Origin: Cladocopium goreaui
Taxonomy: Eukaryota; Sar; Dinophyceae; Suessiales; Symbiodiniaceae
Reading direction: 5' to 3'
NCBI GenBank assembly: GCA_947184155.2
Contig: CAMXCT020002691.1
Location: 364,578 to 428,577 of the forward strand
Length of the DNA: 64,000 nt
Shown here: one piece after another, positions 1 through 10,746 of the stretch
Position numbering within the stretch: position 1 is the stretch's first letter
Layout: every line of letters starts with the position of its first letter
Program-made: the position numbers and the translations under genes
Notes under the pieces: generated by a model
The model's input: only the letters and a program-made list of their open reading frames with translations
What the model was told of the DNA's origin: nothing
Databases searched by the model: none

Positions 1-604
1 AATCAAAGACCGGCTTTTGGTCGATGTGGGCGATTGGAAAGATTTGCCAATCAATCTCCGCCAAAGAAAACGTCTTCAGTGTGATGGCTGTTTGGTGCAT
101 CTATACGCTGGAGAAGATGAGGGATTCACTTTGTCCAGAGCTTTGAAGCAGCAAGGGGGAGACACCAATCAACTACTCGAAAATGACCTGAAACGTGGGG
201 AGTCCCACAATATGCTGAATGATGTTGGAATGTACTCTGGTCTCCTTTGCGCTGTCATGCATGACAAGGTAGATGCCTTCGTTGCCGGACCCAATTGCAG
301 AACGAGATCGGTCCTCCGGCATTACCCAAAAGAAGATGCTCCGAGACCAATCCGAGCGTGGCATGGAGCTGAACATGGTCTTTCCGACCTATCACCTGCT
401 GAGCAACGACAGTTGAATGAAGATGATGTCTTGATGTGGCGATTCATCTTTCTATGGATGGCTGCAACATATCTACGACAAGCGCGAGAAGTTAAAAAAC
501 CTGTGGGGTTCCTGCTGGAACAACCCGCGTCGCCTCGGCACTATATGCCGGTCCTTTTGGGATACAGAAGAATGGAAACAGCTCAAGGTGGAGTTCAACT
601 TTGA
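1..604 (+). pseudogene. Copia leader region, methyltransferase-like fragment
   Basis: The frame is open from the window edge, so the left end is partial. Residues GPNCRTRSVLRHYP resemble motif IV of C5-cytosine methyltransferases (GPPC followed by a Ser), and GFLLEQP further on resembles the ENV/ENP-type motif VI. The usual second Pro of PPC is Asn here. Coding similarity continues past the stop in another frame (FNFEETTHKID), which shows a frameshift near 585. The methyltransferase relation is inference from two motifs; it could be a retroelement-specific domain of unknown fold. Confidence 0.45.
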
Positions 605-791
605 AGAGACTACTCACAAGATCGACATGGAGGTGCTGCAACAAAGCCAACAACTATGGCTGGAAACTTGAACCTCAACGTCGAAAGTCATCGAATGCCT
701 CGATGTAATGTCACCGAGATAAAATCATCATCTGAGCTCTCAAGATGGGTACTTGGAAATATGAGTATGGTCGCTGAAGCCTTGCTCACCC

Positions 792-1829
792 ATGCAGATT
801 GCTCACTGCCAACCAAAGCTCGCGCCGCTGAGCTGGCAAGAACATTTGCAACATGGTCATGTGCCTTTTCGTCGCGACTGTTTGGTGTACCAACAAAGTC
901 TTCAACAAGAGCCACCTCATCGAAAAGTTAAGCATCCTCTTGGTGGAGTTCTTTCAGTTGACACCGCTGGACCATTTGTCCGAGCCTATGATGCTGGAGG
1001 TTACAAAACAGCTTATATCCTTGTGGGAGTTCTGACATGGACGGTACCGAAGAATTCACCATTGAAGGAGGATGACGTTGAGGAACTGGAAGTGGAAGCA
1101 CCTAACTTTGACGCGAACAAGGGTGAAGAACAAGACCAACTACAAACCGAAGATGAACCAGCTGGCCATGAACCGGTCCAAGGCATCTTCGACGACCCTG
1201 AGGATGAAAGTGAAGAACCTGAAGTTCAAAGAGCCCCAGAAGGCGAAGTTGAAAGGAAGAAAGAAAAAGTAGAAGAAAAGAAAGAGGGTGAGGAGGAAGA
1301 AAAGTCTGCAGAATTTGAAACAAGGGTTTTTCGACTTGCCGCTCCAATGTACTCTAAAAAGGCTAAAGAAACTACAATGGTCACCATGGATGTGCTTCTT
1401 CGACAGCGAGCTGATGGATTTCACAGTGGCCACATACACAGTGACCAAGGGCATGAATTCCAAGGTCAGTTCAAAGTTTGGTGTCGTGAACGTGGAATTC
1501 ACCTCACTAGAACTCCCGGTGATGACCCCCGATCGACTGGCCGGGCCGAATGTGCCGTGAAAACCATCAAAACCCAGATTCGCCGAGTCCTACTGCAAGC
1601 TGTAGCTACTGGATCTTGGTGGCCCTGGGCAACAAGATTTGTCAACGAGCTTAATCGTGCGGCTCGAATTGGGAAGAGGCCCGATTGGCCACCCTTCCTC
1701 TCCACTGCCATGATCAGAAAACGAAAGTGGCGCCGGAGAATGTCAAATATCTGTGTCCGTCACCTGAAGACCATGGTCATTGGATTCTACCTGATGGTGA
1801 ACGTCCTCGTATCACTAAGCTCATCATGA
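792..1829 (+). pseudogene. Copia integrase domain
   Basis: A damaged HHCC zinc-binding module comes first (HLQHGHVPFRRDC, then CLVYQQS, where the second Cys of the expected CxxC is Tyr). The DDE core follows: LSVDTAGPF supplies the first Asp, HSDQGHEF the second, and TGRAECAVKTIK the Glu. A long Glu/Lys/Asp-rich stretch of about 100 residues is inserted between the first two catalytic Asp residues, at a place where copia integrases are usually compact. The catalytic residues are kept, but the zinc site is broken and the downstream frame is lost at 1829. The likely ancestral role is cDNA integration. Confidence 0.8.
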
Positions 1830-1860
1830 AACCTGCACAACTTCCAGTCACTGCAGAAGG

Positions 1861-2244
1861 TTGGACTTAGAAAGAGAAGCAGCGCATGCAGGCATGGTGA
1901 GGCGAAGATTGCGCGGGAAGTCGGCAATCCGAAAGATGGAGGAGAAAGATCAGGTAGAGGACGAAGAGGAAGCTGAAAAGAAGAGAAGAGTAAAGATTTT
2001 GAGCGTGATTGAAGAAGAAATGAGAAGAATGGTGGATGATGATGCGGAGTTGGCCTTGGAAGAGCTTCAAATCCTTTCGAAACTGAAGAAGTCGGCCGTC
2101 ATGCCAAACGAGGAGGAGGAAGTCTTGCAGACCAAAACCGTATCTCCCCGAGAACTAGCTGAAAATTGGGAAGAATGGATTCCTGCAGTTCGCAGTGAAC
2201 GAAAAAGAAGCTTTCCGTGTAGTATTTCCAGAAGAACTTCTTAA
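1861..2244 (+). pseudogene. Copia linker between integrase and RT, Glu/Lys-rich
   Basis: This 127-codon open stretch is rich in Glu, Lys and Arg (KMEEKDQVEDEEEAEKK) and contains SPRELAENWEEWIPAV, which resembles the stretch leading into copia RT domains. It has no catalytic motif. Frame changes at both ends separate it from integrase and RT. It is charged and probably unstructured. Confidence 0.55.
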
Positions 2245-2249
2245 AACTT

Positions 2250-3182
2250 GAAGAAGATGCAGAAAAGAAAGGAAAGGGGATCGAATATATCCCGTCTAAA
2301 CTGGTGTTAACCAGAAAACCTGGCCCTGATGGCGGTAAAAAGAAAGTACGGTGTGTGGCATGCGGGAATTTCGAGCCCCGCCGAGAAGAAGAAGACAACT
2401 TCAGTAGTGGAGCTGATGCTTCAGCTCTTCGCATCCTGATCTGGGTAGCTGCCCGTGGCCAATGGTGTGCAACAACTCTTGATGTGAGAACAACTTTTCT
2501 TAATACCAAGATGGTCCAGTCAGATGACGAAGACTTGCTGTTGGTGAAGCCCCCATACCTCTTCACTGAGAAGAAGTTCCTGCGAAAGGACTTCCTCTAC
2601 AAGCCTGAGAAAGCCATCTACGGCTTCCGTCGATCTCCAAGATTGTGGGGTTTGACTAGAGATGAAACTATCAATGGCTTTAACATTGAGGGGGAGCATG
2701 AAGGGAGATCCATGAACTTTGTCCTCGAGCCTCTTCCATCTGAACCAGATCTATGGAAGTTGCAAAATGCTGATTGCGAAGATGACCTTTATGGGCTCTT
2801 GATGACCAATGTGGACGATCTCTTGATTGCAGCTCCAGAACCTCTCATGTTGGCCGTCCAGAACAAGATACAATCGACTTGGACTACGTCAATTCCTGAG
2901 CCAGTATCCAACACTCCGGTACGTTTCCTTGGAATGGAAATCTCTCAACTCTGCGACGCAGAGACCAAAAGAGATGCGTGGATGCTGACACAACAAAGCT
3001 ACACACTTGACTTGGTCCAGAAGGAGAATGAAAATGTAAAGCCGAAGAAGATTCCACTGTCACGAGATCAATCTGCGATGGAACCAAAGGAGGAGTCACC
3101 TTCGATTGAAAAAGTTCGATCAGCCCAGAAAGCTGTACTCAACTCAAAGGCTATTTGGCCACCACTGCTGCTGAAGGTCTGA
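2250..3182 (+). pseudogene. Copia reverse transcriptase (RVT_2 type)
   Basis: Similarity begins before the first usable start (IPSKLVLTRKPGPDGGK, then KVRCVACGNFE, the typical copia entry to RT). Motif A is TTLDVRTTFLN, motif B region is KAIYGFRRSPRLW, and motif C is MTNVDDLLIAAPE, in place of the usual YVDDLL. A FLGMEI box lies downstream. All three catalytic Asp are present, so RT itself is little damaged although the element around it is broken. The frame ends at 3182, where the RNase H region continues in another frame. Confidence 0.85.
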
Positions 3183-3660
3183 AATTTGATGTGAAAGAGA
3201 ACGAACTTCCTGCGTTGACCGTCTACACGGATGCCTTGCCCCTGACTCTGAGGAATCCCATGGCTCTTTCATCGTCCTTCTGGGATCATCTCCAATTTTT
3301 GGAGAGGCAGACAGGGGTTTGTAACTCTGTCTACAGCCGAAGCAGAACTCACTGAAATCATTGAAGGCATGATCGCAGGAGAAAGCATCCACGTGATCTT
3401 AGCAGAACTTTTCCCTCAAGTTCCAAAAAGTTGTCAAGACCGACAACATGCCTGCCCTTGCCATACTCACAGGTGATGGAGGATGCTGGCGCACTCGCCA
3501 TTTGAAGCTGAGAGCAGCCTTTGCAAGACAAGCTGTAGCTGCAGCTGAGTGGGCGATCCAACATGTCCCTGGTGAATCAATGGTGGCTGACATTGGAGCA
3601 AAGCCATTGACTCCTGCACGTTTTAATTTCCTCAAAAATCTCATGGGCATGGGAAAGTTT
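3183..3660 (+). pseudogene. Copia RNase H domain, frameshifted
   Basis: The first strand with catalytic Asp is seen as TVYTDALP around 3220. The LSTAEAEL-type motif is encoded near 3330-3350 but in a different frame, so at least one frameshift lies between. The last part is in the frame opening at 3448: GGCWRTRHLKLRAAFARQ, then HVPGESMVADIGAKPL, the typical copia RNase H C-terminus (WRTRHL and HVPG..MxAD). It is non-functional as it stands. Confidence 0.75.
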
Positions 3661-4603
3661 TGCGACCCAAATGAAAACGAAGTTGAAGTTGAAGAAAAAG
3701 GAGGAGGAGAAAAGATTACAAGAAAAGAAGAAAAGAAGGACGACTGGTTGGTCAACAAAGAGTTGAAAAGGCTTGCACAAACAACGCAAGTGCTGCAGCT
3801 CATCACTTTGGCTGTAACTCTTTCTGTTTCAAAAGCGGAAGAAGGAGAAAAAGCTGATGCGGATGGATCCTTTTCTTTTGAGATTATCGTGATCTATACC
3901 CTTCTGGTTATCTTTCTTACTCTGGTGGCACAGCGTCTATTGGATGTTGCAGTACGGGGAGCCGAATTCGTCATACGACAGTGTGTTCTTCGAGCTCAAC
4001 CTGGAAGTCACGCAAGATCCAGGACATGTCGTTCCGCAACCAGTTCAACATGATCCGAGATCAAATCGGAATGCTCCGCAACCAGATCCAGAACCAGAAA
4101 GCCCCAGACCAATAAGTTCACAATCTACCGACCTCACAAATGCATTGGCTGCCTTGCGAGTACATGACGCATCGATGCCAGACTATGAAGCAGAGTGGAG
4201 AGAGATTGAACACGAAGAACGATTGGTACGAGAGGAGCTTACTCAAGCTCTTCCAGGTGACCCTCGCCTCGGACCTCTTCAACCTCGAACTGTGCGACGC
4301 AGAGACCCAACACCGGCATTACAAGAACTTCCATTTAAGGTGTTCACCACGCGCAATGGAACGGTGTATCATACGCGATATAACTGCAATTTTCTGCCTG
4401 CGCCAACAACTGGACCGACGACGTGTCATGGATGGTGCAATCAGTGTCCTGATGAATCAGCCCAGACTGGAAGCATTCCTGGGCCTGGCGCTGCGATACT
4501 TTTGGCTGGTCTACGTGCATATGCCCATACCGATTTGACTTGCAGCCGTGCTGAGGGAGCCCGTAGTTTTTCAATTTGTACATCATGCTTAGATGGTACA
4601 TAG
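3660..4603 (+). pseudogene. Copia 3' tail with transmembrane segment and Cys-rich end
   Basis: The RNase H frame runs on into a Glu/Lys stretch and then a hydrophobic helix (EIIVIYTLLVIFLTLVAQRL, about 3870-3930). The frame then changes, and the stretch 3944-4603 continues with a Pro/Glu linker, VFTTRNGTVYHTRYNC and several Cys (CHGWCNQCP, CSRAEG, CTSC). A membrane segment plus Cys-rich C-terminus after RNase H is unusual for plain copia elements and is envelope-like only in layout. I do not recognise a defined family. Confidence 0.55.
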
Positions 4604-4651
4604 GGTAGCTTGAGCTGGAACTGTAAAGATTGAAGCTCCTTTCGCAAGCTT

Positions 4652-4662
4652 CAAAGGGGGAG
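4652..4662 (+). other. Putative polypurine tract of the copia element
   Basis: CAAAGGGGGAG lies 49 bases after the last stop and is followed by TGCAAG, compatible with an LTR starting TG. This is where the plus-strand primer of an LTR element is expected. The downstream LTR cannot be bounded because the other copy is outside the window. Confidence 0.5.
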
Positions 4663-4738
4663 TGCAAGTATCCAGTTACATGTCTGGTACATAGCATGCA
4701 TTCAAACCCTGTTTTCCAATTTAGCTTGAGTAACATTC

Positions 4739-4858
4739 TCAATCTGCTGCGATTCTGTAGCTACCTTTTTCTGTCTCAAGACTCGACCTGGCTGTGACTC
4801 CAGCCATACGTGCGGCCAAAACCGAAGCTGCGCTGCATTGATTCTTGGAGGTACGGAA
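4739..4858 (-). CDS. Candidate last exon of giant gene
   Basis: From CTTCAAG|TTC the frame runs 39 codons (FRTSKNQCSAASVLAARMAG ... GSYRIAAD) to TGA at 4739. Phase 0 matches exon R. The stop lies just upstream of the copia remnant on the other strand. Evidence is only frame, phase and position. Confidence 0.3.
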   Translation of the reverse strand, partial: FRTSKNQCSAASVLAARMAGVTARSSLETEKGSYRIAAD

Positions 4859-5444
4859 CTTGAAGGTGAAGATCGGTGGTTGGTGGACGTAACCTAGGGC
4901 TGACCTTTCCAATACCATCCAATACCAATATCTGACTTCACTTGAATGCACTTGAATGCCTTGGAAAAATAGAATTCCTAGCCGAGCCTTTGCCGTATTT
5001 TTTGGATCCTCATCACTCGGTGACGGTGCGTTGTATGGCACGAGAACACTCCTTCTCTTGCAGGATGAGACCTCGCGGTTGGGAGTGTTGCAGAGCTGCC
5101 CCCACAAAAGCCATGGAAACCTTCAATAGTCCGATTTGAAGAAAGGAAGTCCCAAAAACTTGGATACAGAGTTGGAAGTTCTTGAAAAATCAACGCCACA
5201 AATGGCAACAAAGTTTGATGTCCCACCCTAAAATTCATCACAGCTATGGAAGATAACCCCTTTTTAATCGGAAATTTCCTCGAGAAACTCCAAGTTACAG
5301 ATGTTTTGCTTGGCGTGCAGGGAGAGGAGTAATTAGAATAAAGTAGCGTAGCATAGCGTAGAGTAGAATAGTCACTGATGGTTGAAATATACTTCTTGTC
5401 ATGAAGTCCCTTTTTTGTTTGAACGTTTTTCGACAAACCCCCAC
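4859..5444. other. Intron-like DNA, no feature
   Basis: Ordinary mixed sequence with a short TAGCGTAGAGTAGAATAG tract near 5345-5370. I see no further coding signal. Confidence 0.4.
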
Positions 5445-5576
5445 CCTGCTAGTACTGCTTCTATTCGATGTTGTCCGGACATCATCGCTGCGCTGGGACA
5501 AGAGTTCCGTGCGAAGCAGTTGGATGGTGTCGATGATCCGGGAGACATCACCGGGATGCCTGGGTCCCACGATGAA
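5445..5576 (-). CDS. Giant gene exon R: cytosolic tail
   Basis: Exactly 44 codons, CTGAAG|TTC to AGCAGG|GTGGGG, phase 0/0, encoding FIVGPRHPGDVSRIIDTIQL, LRTELLSQRSDDVRTTS and NRSSTSR. It is polar and Ser/Arg-rich, suitable for a cytosolic tail. No homology is recognised; support is the exact splice framing and open frame. Confidence 0.5.
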
Positions 5577-6611
5577 CTTCAGCAGACTGGCTTATGGAGA
5601 AATGATCCCAAATTCTGACTTCGGGAATTCTATGGGACAATATGGGACAATCATCTACAAATGCTGATTAAAACCTGGTGCTCTTGCTCTGATTGCTTTG
5701 CGAAGCCATGTCTTTGAAAATATGCTCTGCCACTCCACATGGATCACGTTTTATCACGCCTTAAGAGATGAATCTTTTTTGATCACTTGGATGGCACAAG
5801 TTCAAGTGGTGCGATTCCAAAAAATTGGGATCCCCTCCAGCAAACCAACAATGGCAGCTATGAGAATCCGTGGTTCTTTCCTTGGAAAGAACGACTACAA
5901 GTGGCGGACCAATACCATGTCTAGTCTTTTACCGGAGGGCATAACCCTCAGAAGTGGGAATGTTATGGAATGTTGGAATCTTCACCAGAGGTACTCCACG
6001 CCCTACAAAAGCCCAACATCTGCCAGTCACATTTGGTCCAGCACTTCCTTTGCACTGGCAGCTTCAAGGTCAAGAAGTCTCTCAGACACCTGGTGCCGTA
6101 GCTACTTGCGGCTACTTCAACTTGTTTTTTTTGCACTGAAATCATGGCCAGGACCCCGTTTGAAGAAGCAGAAATCATGGCGCTTCTGGGTTTTCCATGG
6201 CTTTCTACATGCTGCCAGTGTTGGTGGCACTTGGATTTTTCCAACCTTGAACTTGACCCCAGTTGATTGCTGGAACGGGGCTGTCTTAAAATTGGGAACC
6301 CTCCCATCCTATGGTTGAAACTCAATACCCACTTGTCTCTGAAGATGACCATGTTTTTGGGGGTAAATCCTTTCTGATTCACCAACTTTTCATGGTTGCC
6401 TCCCCATTTCATGGTGAACTTCAACATTCTTCACCAATTCTTGGCACTGTTTCCTAAGGTCCACATGTTTCCTTGTTATTTCTTGTTTAATCCCTAATTG
6501 GAGCTTTCCCAAAATAGGAGTACCCCCAGTCATCATCCATTTTAATCAGATTTTCCATGAAATAAACCATCCAGCTATTCGGGTACCCCCATTCCAGGAA
6601 ACCCCCAATTC
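5577..6611. other. Intron-like DNA
   Basis: No convincing coding signal on either strand. The right end (6547-6594) is one arm of an inverted repeat described separately. Confidence 0.4.
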
Positions 6612-6748
6612 TCATGGACACAAATCCGCAAAATGCCTCCTGCCCCACCTTCTTGATGAGCTCAGCAATCTCCACGCTGCTCTGCCGACGGCGCAAGTTC
6701 AAGATGGTGAAATCCTCCCAAAATCGGGAATCAAAAAGCAACAGCCAG
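6612..6748 (-). CDS. Giant gene exon Q: juxtamembrane/cytosolic exon
   Basis: Starts TTCGCAG|C and encodes WLLLFDSRFWEDFTILNLRR, then QSSVEIAELIKKVGQEAF and CGFVSMRI. The acceptor is provided by an inverted-repeat element at 6756-6865, as for exon J. The donor is unclear, with GT sites at about 6615 and 6606. Confidence 0.5.
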
Positions 6749-6755
6749 CTGCGAA

Positions 6756-6865
6756 TACCTTCTGGTAAACTAACAGTTTGCTATGGAAAATCACAATATG
6801 TTTAATAGGTAAATCAACTATAAATGGCAAGTTTCAATAGCTATGTTACTCATTACCAGAGGGTA
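6756..6865. mobile_element. Introner-like inverted-repeat element, copy 1
   Basis: Begins TACCTTCTGGTAA and ends TTACCAGAGGGTA (inverted ends), 110 bp. It abuts exon Q so that its end plus a few bases forms the acceptor (GGTATTCGCAG in transcript sense). It shares ends, length and position with copy 2. Confidence 0.65.
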
Positions 6866-7199
6866 GTAAGTGTCCACTTGGCTAGGGTCGCAGCCGTTTT
6901 CAATCTTTTTCATATGGCAGCGGTTCAGGCGATCCAAAATGGAGTGTCATTGGATGAAACCTTGGAGTATGAATATTAGTGTGGTTTCGACATATAACTT
7001 GTATATGGGGGTTTGAAATAATGGGGGTACCCCAATAGCTGGATGGTTTATTTCATGAAAAATCCGAAAATAAAATTGATTTTTGAGGCGTACCACCATT
7101 TCAGGAAACCTCCATATTGTAATTATTAGAGAATCATTACAATCTTCAGACCTACTTGCATGCAAAACCCCTAAAAGTGTTGAGAACATCTACTGCCAA

Positions 7200-7640
7200 A
7201 AGCTCCTGACCAGGTAATACCAGGACCTCAAAAAGATTTTTACAAGATCGTCCTGAAAGCACCTTGTATAGGATCTTACAAGATCTTTTGCAAGAACCTC
7301 CTAAGAGCATGTCGCAAAAGCTTTCGTTCAAGGACCTCTTAGAGGTTTCGCCAGCTGGCTGCTTACAAAACTTATGCCAGGATCTCTTATCACAGACCTC
7401 TACATAAGATCTTCACACCAAGACCTCTGAGACAATTTGACAAGCTCGTCAAAGAAGGACTGTCTAGAGGATCTTACCAAGATCTTCGTACAAGAACCTC
7501 CAGCATCCCGCAAGAGCTTTCATACAAGCACCCCTCATAGGGGGCATCAAGATCTTCAGGAAGGAGCTCCAGGAGCAACTATGAGACTCTCGCAAGATCG
7601 TCTTAGGAGGACCTTCTAGAATCTCTACAGATTGGCTAAA
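7200..7640. repeat. Degenerate ~60-120 bp repeat
   Basis: Recurring phrases CAAGATCTT, AAGAACCTCC, GCAAGAGCTTTC and AGGACCTCTTAGAGG show an old tandem array, now strongly diverged. Confidence 0.5.
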
Positions 7641-8240
7641 ATGAGCACTGCGCTGCAACGAGAAACGAGAACCATCCAAGGCGCACCAGCAGTGACGAGA
7701 AAGTCACACGGGCAAGAAACATCAAAATGAGCACCCACCACAACGAGAGCTATCAAACACGCACACACTGTGACGAGAGGGCTGCACCAGCCACAACGAG
7801 ACTCAAAAACCAGACGTCCGAAGCAACATTGGACGTCACAGTTCCACTATACGATTTACAACTTTCACCATCTTTTGTAAAAAGTGTAAAAAGTATTGCG
7901 CCTGCCACGAAAAATTGAAGCTGAGGCATGCGCAGTCTTGCACCTACCTACCACCCAAAATGATCTCGACATTACATGGCCCAAAACGAGCATTTAGAGC
8001 CTTGCAAGACATCGTCCACATTCACCACGTATATCGCCTGCAAAAAAAATTGCCTCCGGCAGCACCTCTCATTTCGACCCACGTGTTTTGTAATATGCAC
8101 GAAGTATTGCGCCTGCCACGGGGATGCAAAAATGTCTGATGTCCTGTACCTGCCACGAAATAAAGAAGAAGTTCTGACTCTCCAAAAATGCCGAATCTCT
8201 TGCCCCCAACAAAACATACATAGCTCCAAAAAGCGGACAC
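7640..8240. repeat. ACGAGA repeats and CCTGCCACG motif cluster
   Basis: The first half has recurrent AACGAGA spaced by about 15-25 bp. The second half has GCGCCTGCCACG (near 7898 and 8110) and ACCTGCCACGAAA (near 8150), the core of the satellite at 37.3-39.4 kb and of 34.08-34.44 kb. Confidence 0.5.
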
Positions 8241-8436
8241 GGCACGCCCGCGAGAACGCGACTCTTCAATTTCGAGGTCTCCTAGTAGCGCGAATCCTCA
8301 TAAGATCGAGGAACTTCAGGGCCACCATTTTTCGGAGGCACAAACCCTTGATTTCACCGTAAGAAGCCCGGATGATTCCGGATGTGAGCACACTGAAACA
8401 CAGGAAAAATATGGAAAAATCGTTGACCATCCACAC

Positions 8437-8561
8437 CTGTGTCGATGCGACAGCCCGGCCAGTGGCTCGCTCGACGACTTGGTAGAGTTTTACCAAAGCC
8501 ACCAAGAATGTCAAGGAGGTGAAGAGAAAGAGCATGCACGACAAGATCACCAAAGCAATTC
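8437..8561 (-). CDS. Giant gene exon P: membrane exon
   Basis: CCTTCAG|GA to GACACAG|GTGTGG, encoding IALVILSCMLFLFTSLTFLV followed by KLYQVVERATGRAVAST. One transmembrane span is followed by a positively charged cytosolic-type segment. The phase requires one base from the previous exon, which exon O as drawn does not leave. The frame stays open to about 8266 with another hydrophobic run, so the 3' end is provisional. Confidence 0.6.
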
Positions 8562-8690
8562 CTGAAGGCTTCTCTGTGCTGTGGCCCCAGATACATGAAG
8601 TTTTTTTAATGTGCAAATTCAGAGGTTTAGTTACCAATTTTCCCTTCAAAGAGGCTAGAAATTTCCATACGCGCTGGGTTTGAAGCAAGC

Positions 8691-8795
8691 CTGTCCTTGA
8701 TGAAAATCTTCAATGGCATGGGTAAATTCTATGTCTGGTGTGATGGCCACCAGAAGCAGCAGCATGGCCTGCAGGCAGCCATCCACCAAGTTCAC
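8691..8795 (-). CDS. Giant gene exon O: membrane exon
   Basis: Read from GTCCAAG|GTG it gives VNLVDGCLQAMLLLLVAITP, continuing the PWK of exon N in phase. It runs to a possible GC donor (GACAG|GCTTGC). The frame is open further upstream (GIYWESLILVGKSK), so the acceptor could be earlier, though no AG is obvious there. Confidence 0.55.
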
Positions 8796-8933
8796 CTTGG
8801 ACTTCCCCACAAGAATCAAGGATTCCCAATAGATTCCCAGTAGAGTGGATGAACCAGTTCAGTTGGAAATAGAGCCAGAAATATCCAAAAATCACACCTC
8901 ACATCTTCAGGCAATCCAAGTCGCCACAGGCAC

Positions 8934-9362
8934 CTTCCACGGCAAGAAGCAAATGTGCAGCAGCAGGCCTGCCATCAGCACCGTCACAACCATCGCGGCT
9001 TGTGCGGGGGGGAAGTCAGTGGCGAGAGCGGGGCAAAGGGACAGCAAGGGGAACCGCAACAAGACCGGCACGCCATACCACCAGCGGTCCATGCGGAAGC
9101 GGCTGATGAGGAAGGCAAAAGCCCAAATCCGGTCGGAATGCGTGAGGCTCCAACGCGGGATATGCCATGCCCCCCACGCACAAACGCCGACGAAGGTAAC
9201 CACCATGAAGGTCAGTAATCCGATGCCGCTCAGCAACATCACCAGGTGTTCCCCAGTGTTGCAGAACACGCCGGCATGTTTCAACAAGCTATGTTGGCCG
9301 TTGGGATGCTGATAACACATCAGTGGCTGCAAGGATAAAGCGCTCATAGCACTAAAGCCCAC
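8934..9362 (-). CDS. Giant gene exon N: main polytopic exon
   Basis: The longest exon, 143 codons from CTTCTCAG|GTG to TGGAAG|GTGCCT. It encodes LQPLMCYQHPNGQHSLLKH, a span MLLSGIGLLTFMVVTFVGVC, a loop SRFRMDRWWYGV, and the span AAMVVTVLMAGLLLHICFLP. The motif CYxHPNGxxSLLKHxGVFC is notable. At least three membrane segments. Phase 0 at both ends. Confidence 0.8.
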
Positions 9363-10470
9363 CTGAGAAGTGAGCGCGCCCAAGGTAGTTCCTGGGGATT
9401 TAAATCATCCAGCTAGTGATTCAAATCCCATGTCAATGGTAATAGGGTCCCCCAGTGAATCACTATCAACCACCCATCATGTATCAATTATGTAACATGA
9501 TCAAAACATGGTATGTGGGGTATGGCCATCCATCCCATGATGGCATCTTTATAACGGGTACCGAGTACGTCCGTATGCGAATCCCTATCAATAGATTGAT
9601 GACCATCCTCCACTATGTTTTTTTTCTAATCCAACGCTGACACATGGCACATACGTTTTAAACATCTTCACACGATGGCTAAATCCGCTTTTGAATACTT
9701 AATGATAATTGAGTCACATCTTACATCCCGAAATATCCTTTTTAGAACGTTGCTTAAGCCCCACTCAAAGTCCAATTTCATATCCAATCAACAATCTGGG
9801 TATATAAATCATAATAATTCACTAACCTGAAATGTTGGGCCATTTTGGGATGATTCCTCTTATTAACCTGTTATAATTTCCCCAGAACCATGGTATTTTC
9901 AAAGATCTTCAAGCCGCCTGCAGAAAGTGTCCCATGGTGTTCAACAATCGAGTCCAAGTCCAGGGTGCAGGACACATGCAGTTTTTGAAGCACCTGGTGA
10001 TGGAATCTGCGGGCGAAACACCAAGAAAATATCAAAGATTACTGGTTGGTGGTTGACCTACCCCATGGTTAATAGTGGTTAATGATGGTTAATCATTGAT
10101 TAATTTATGGCTGGTTGGTTGGTGGTTGACCTACCTACCCCTCTGAAAAATCATGGAGTTCGTCAGTTGGGATTATGACATTCCCAACTGAATGGAAAAA
10201 TAAAAAATGTTCCAAACCACCAATCAGATTAATAAAAGGATGTTGACATTTCGTGGGAGAAAATACCGGGACTCTTCGAAAAATTGGAACATCCTCCAAT
10301 TGTTTTTATTCGGTGTTGTTTGGTTTTATGGTACTAAGATCCGTGAAAATGCGATTGTTTCTTGGCATCGATTCCCAAATCATGGGTAACAAGTATCATT
10401 CCCACTTATTAGATATACCTTACCTTATTAACACACAAAATACTCTCTTCGGGTGATCCCCACGAACTGA
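9363..10470. other. Intron-like DNA with GGTTAAT/GGTTGGTGGTTGACC repeats
   Basis: Short direct repeats GGTTGGTGGTTGACCTACC occur near 10045 and 10118, and GTTAATxGTGGTTAATGATGG between. No coding signal was recognised. Confidence 0.4.
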
Positions 10471-10474
10471 CCTT

Positions 10475-10580
10475 CTATCTGACATATGTTCGTCTGACAT
10501 TTCATCTGGCATTGTATCTGACATGCATCCTGACATATATCCTGACATGATTTGAGATTCTACCTGACATTCTGTTTTTG
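10475..10580 (+). repeat. CTGACAT short tandem repeat
   Basis: Units such as ATCTGACAT/ATCCTGACATAT recur about nine times. The reverse complement (ATGTCAG) is the core of the array at 22600-23090. Confidence 0.6.
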
Positions 10581-10746
10581 TTTTAACCAGAAAGCTAGCG
10601 AGCTTCCGACCGGGGGGTGAGAGGAGGTGAGACCCCCGGACTTCCGGGAAGACTCAAAGGGAATTTTTCCGCGGAAGCTTCCGGAGGGATACGACCCTTT
10701 TTCCCGAGAGCGCCTGCGAAGGGTTTTTCGTAAAAAAGCAGCCGTT

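Larger units (their letters stand above)
1..4662 (+). mobile_element. Degenerate Ty1/copia-class retrotransposon, 5' end cut by window
   Basis: The order leader, integrase, reverse transcriptase, RNase H is that of copia elements (integrase before RT). The reading frame breaks at about 585-790, 1830-1860, 2240, 3180 and 3360-3445, so the copy is dead. The 5' LTR lies outside the window. A polypurine tract follows the last ORF, but I cannot delimit the 3' LTR. The element is on the strand opposite the giant gene and ends just beyond that gene's inferred last exon. Confidence 0.85.
6547..7072. repeat. Widely spaced ~50-bp inverted repeat around exon Q
   Basis: CATGAAATAAACCATCCAGC at about 6557 is mirrored as GCTGGATGGTTTATTTCATG at about 7036, extended on both sides by TATTxGGGTACCCCCAT. 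The arms enclose about 430 bp including exon Q. They may be ends of one element or two opposed copies. Confidence 0.6.
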
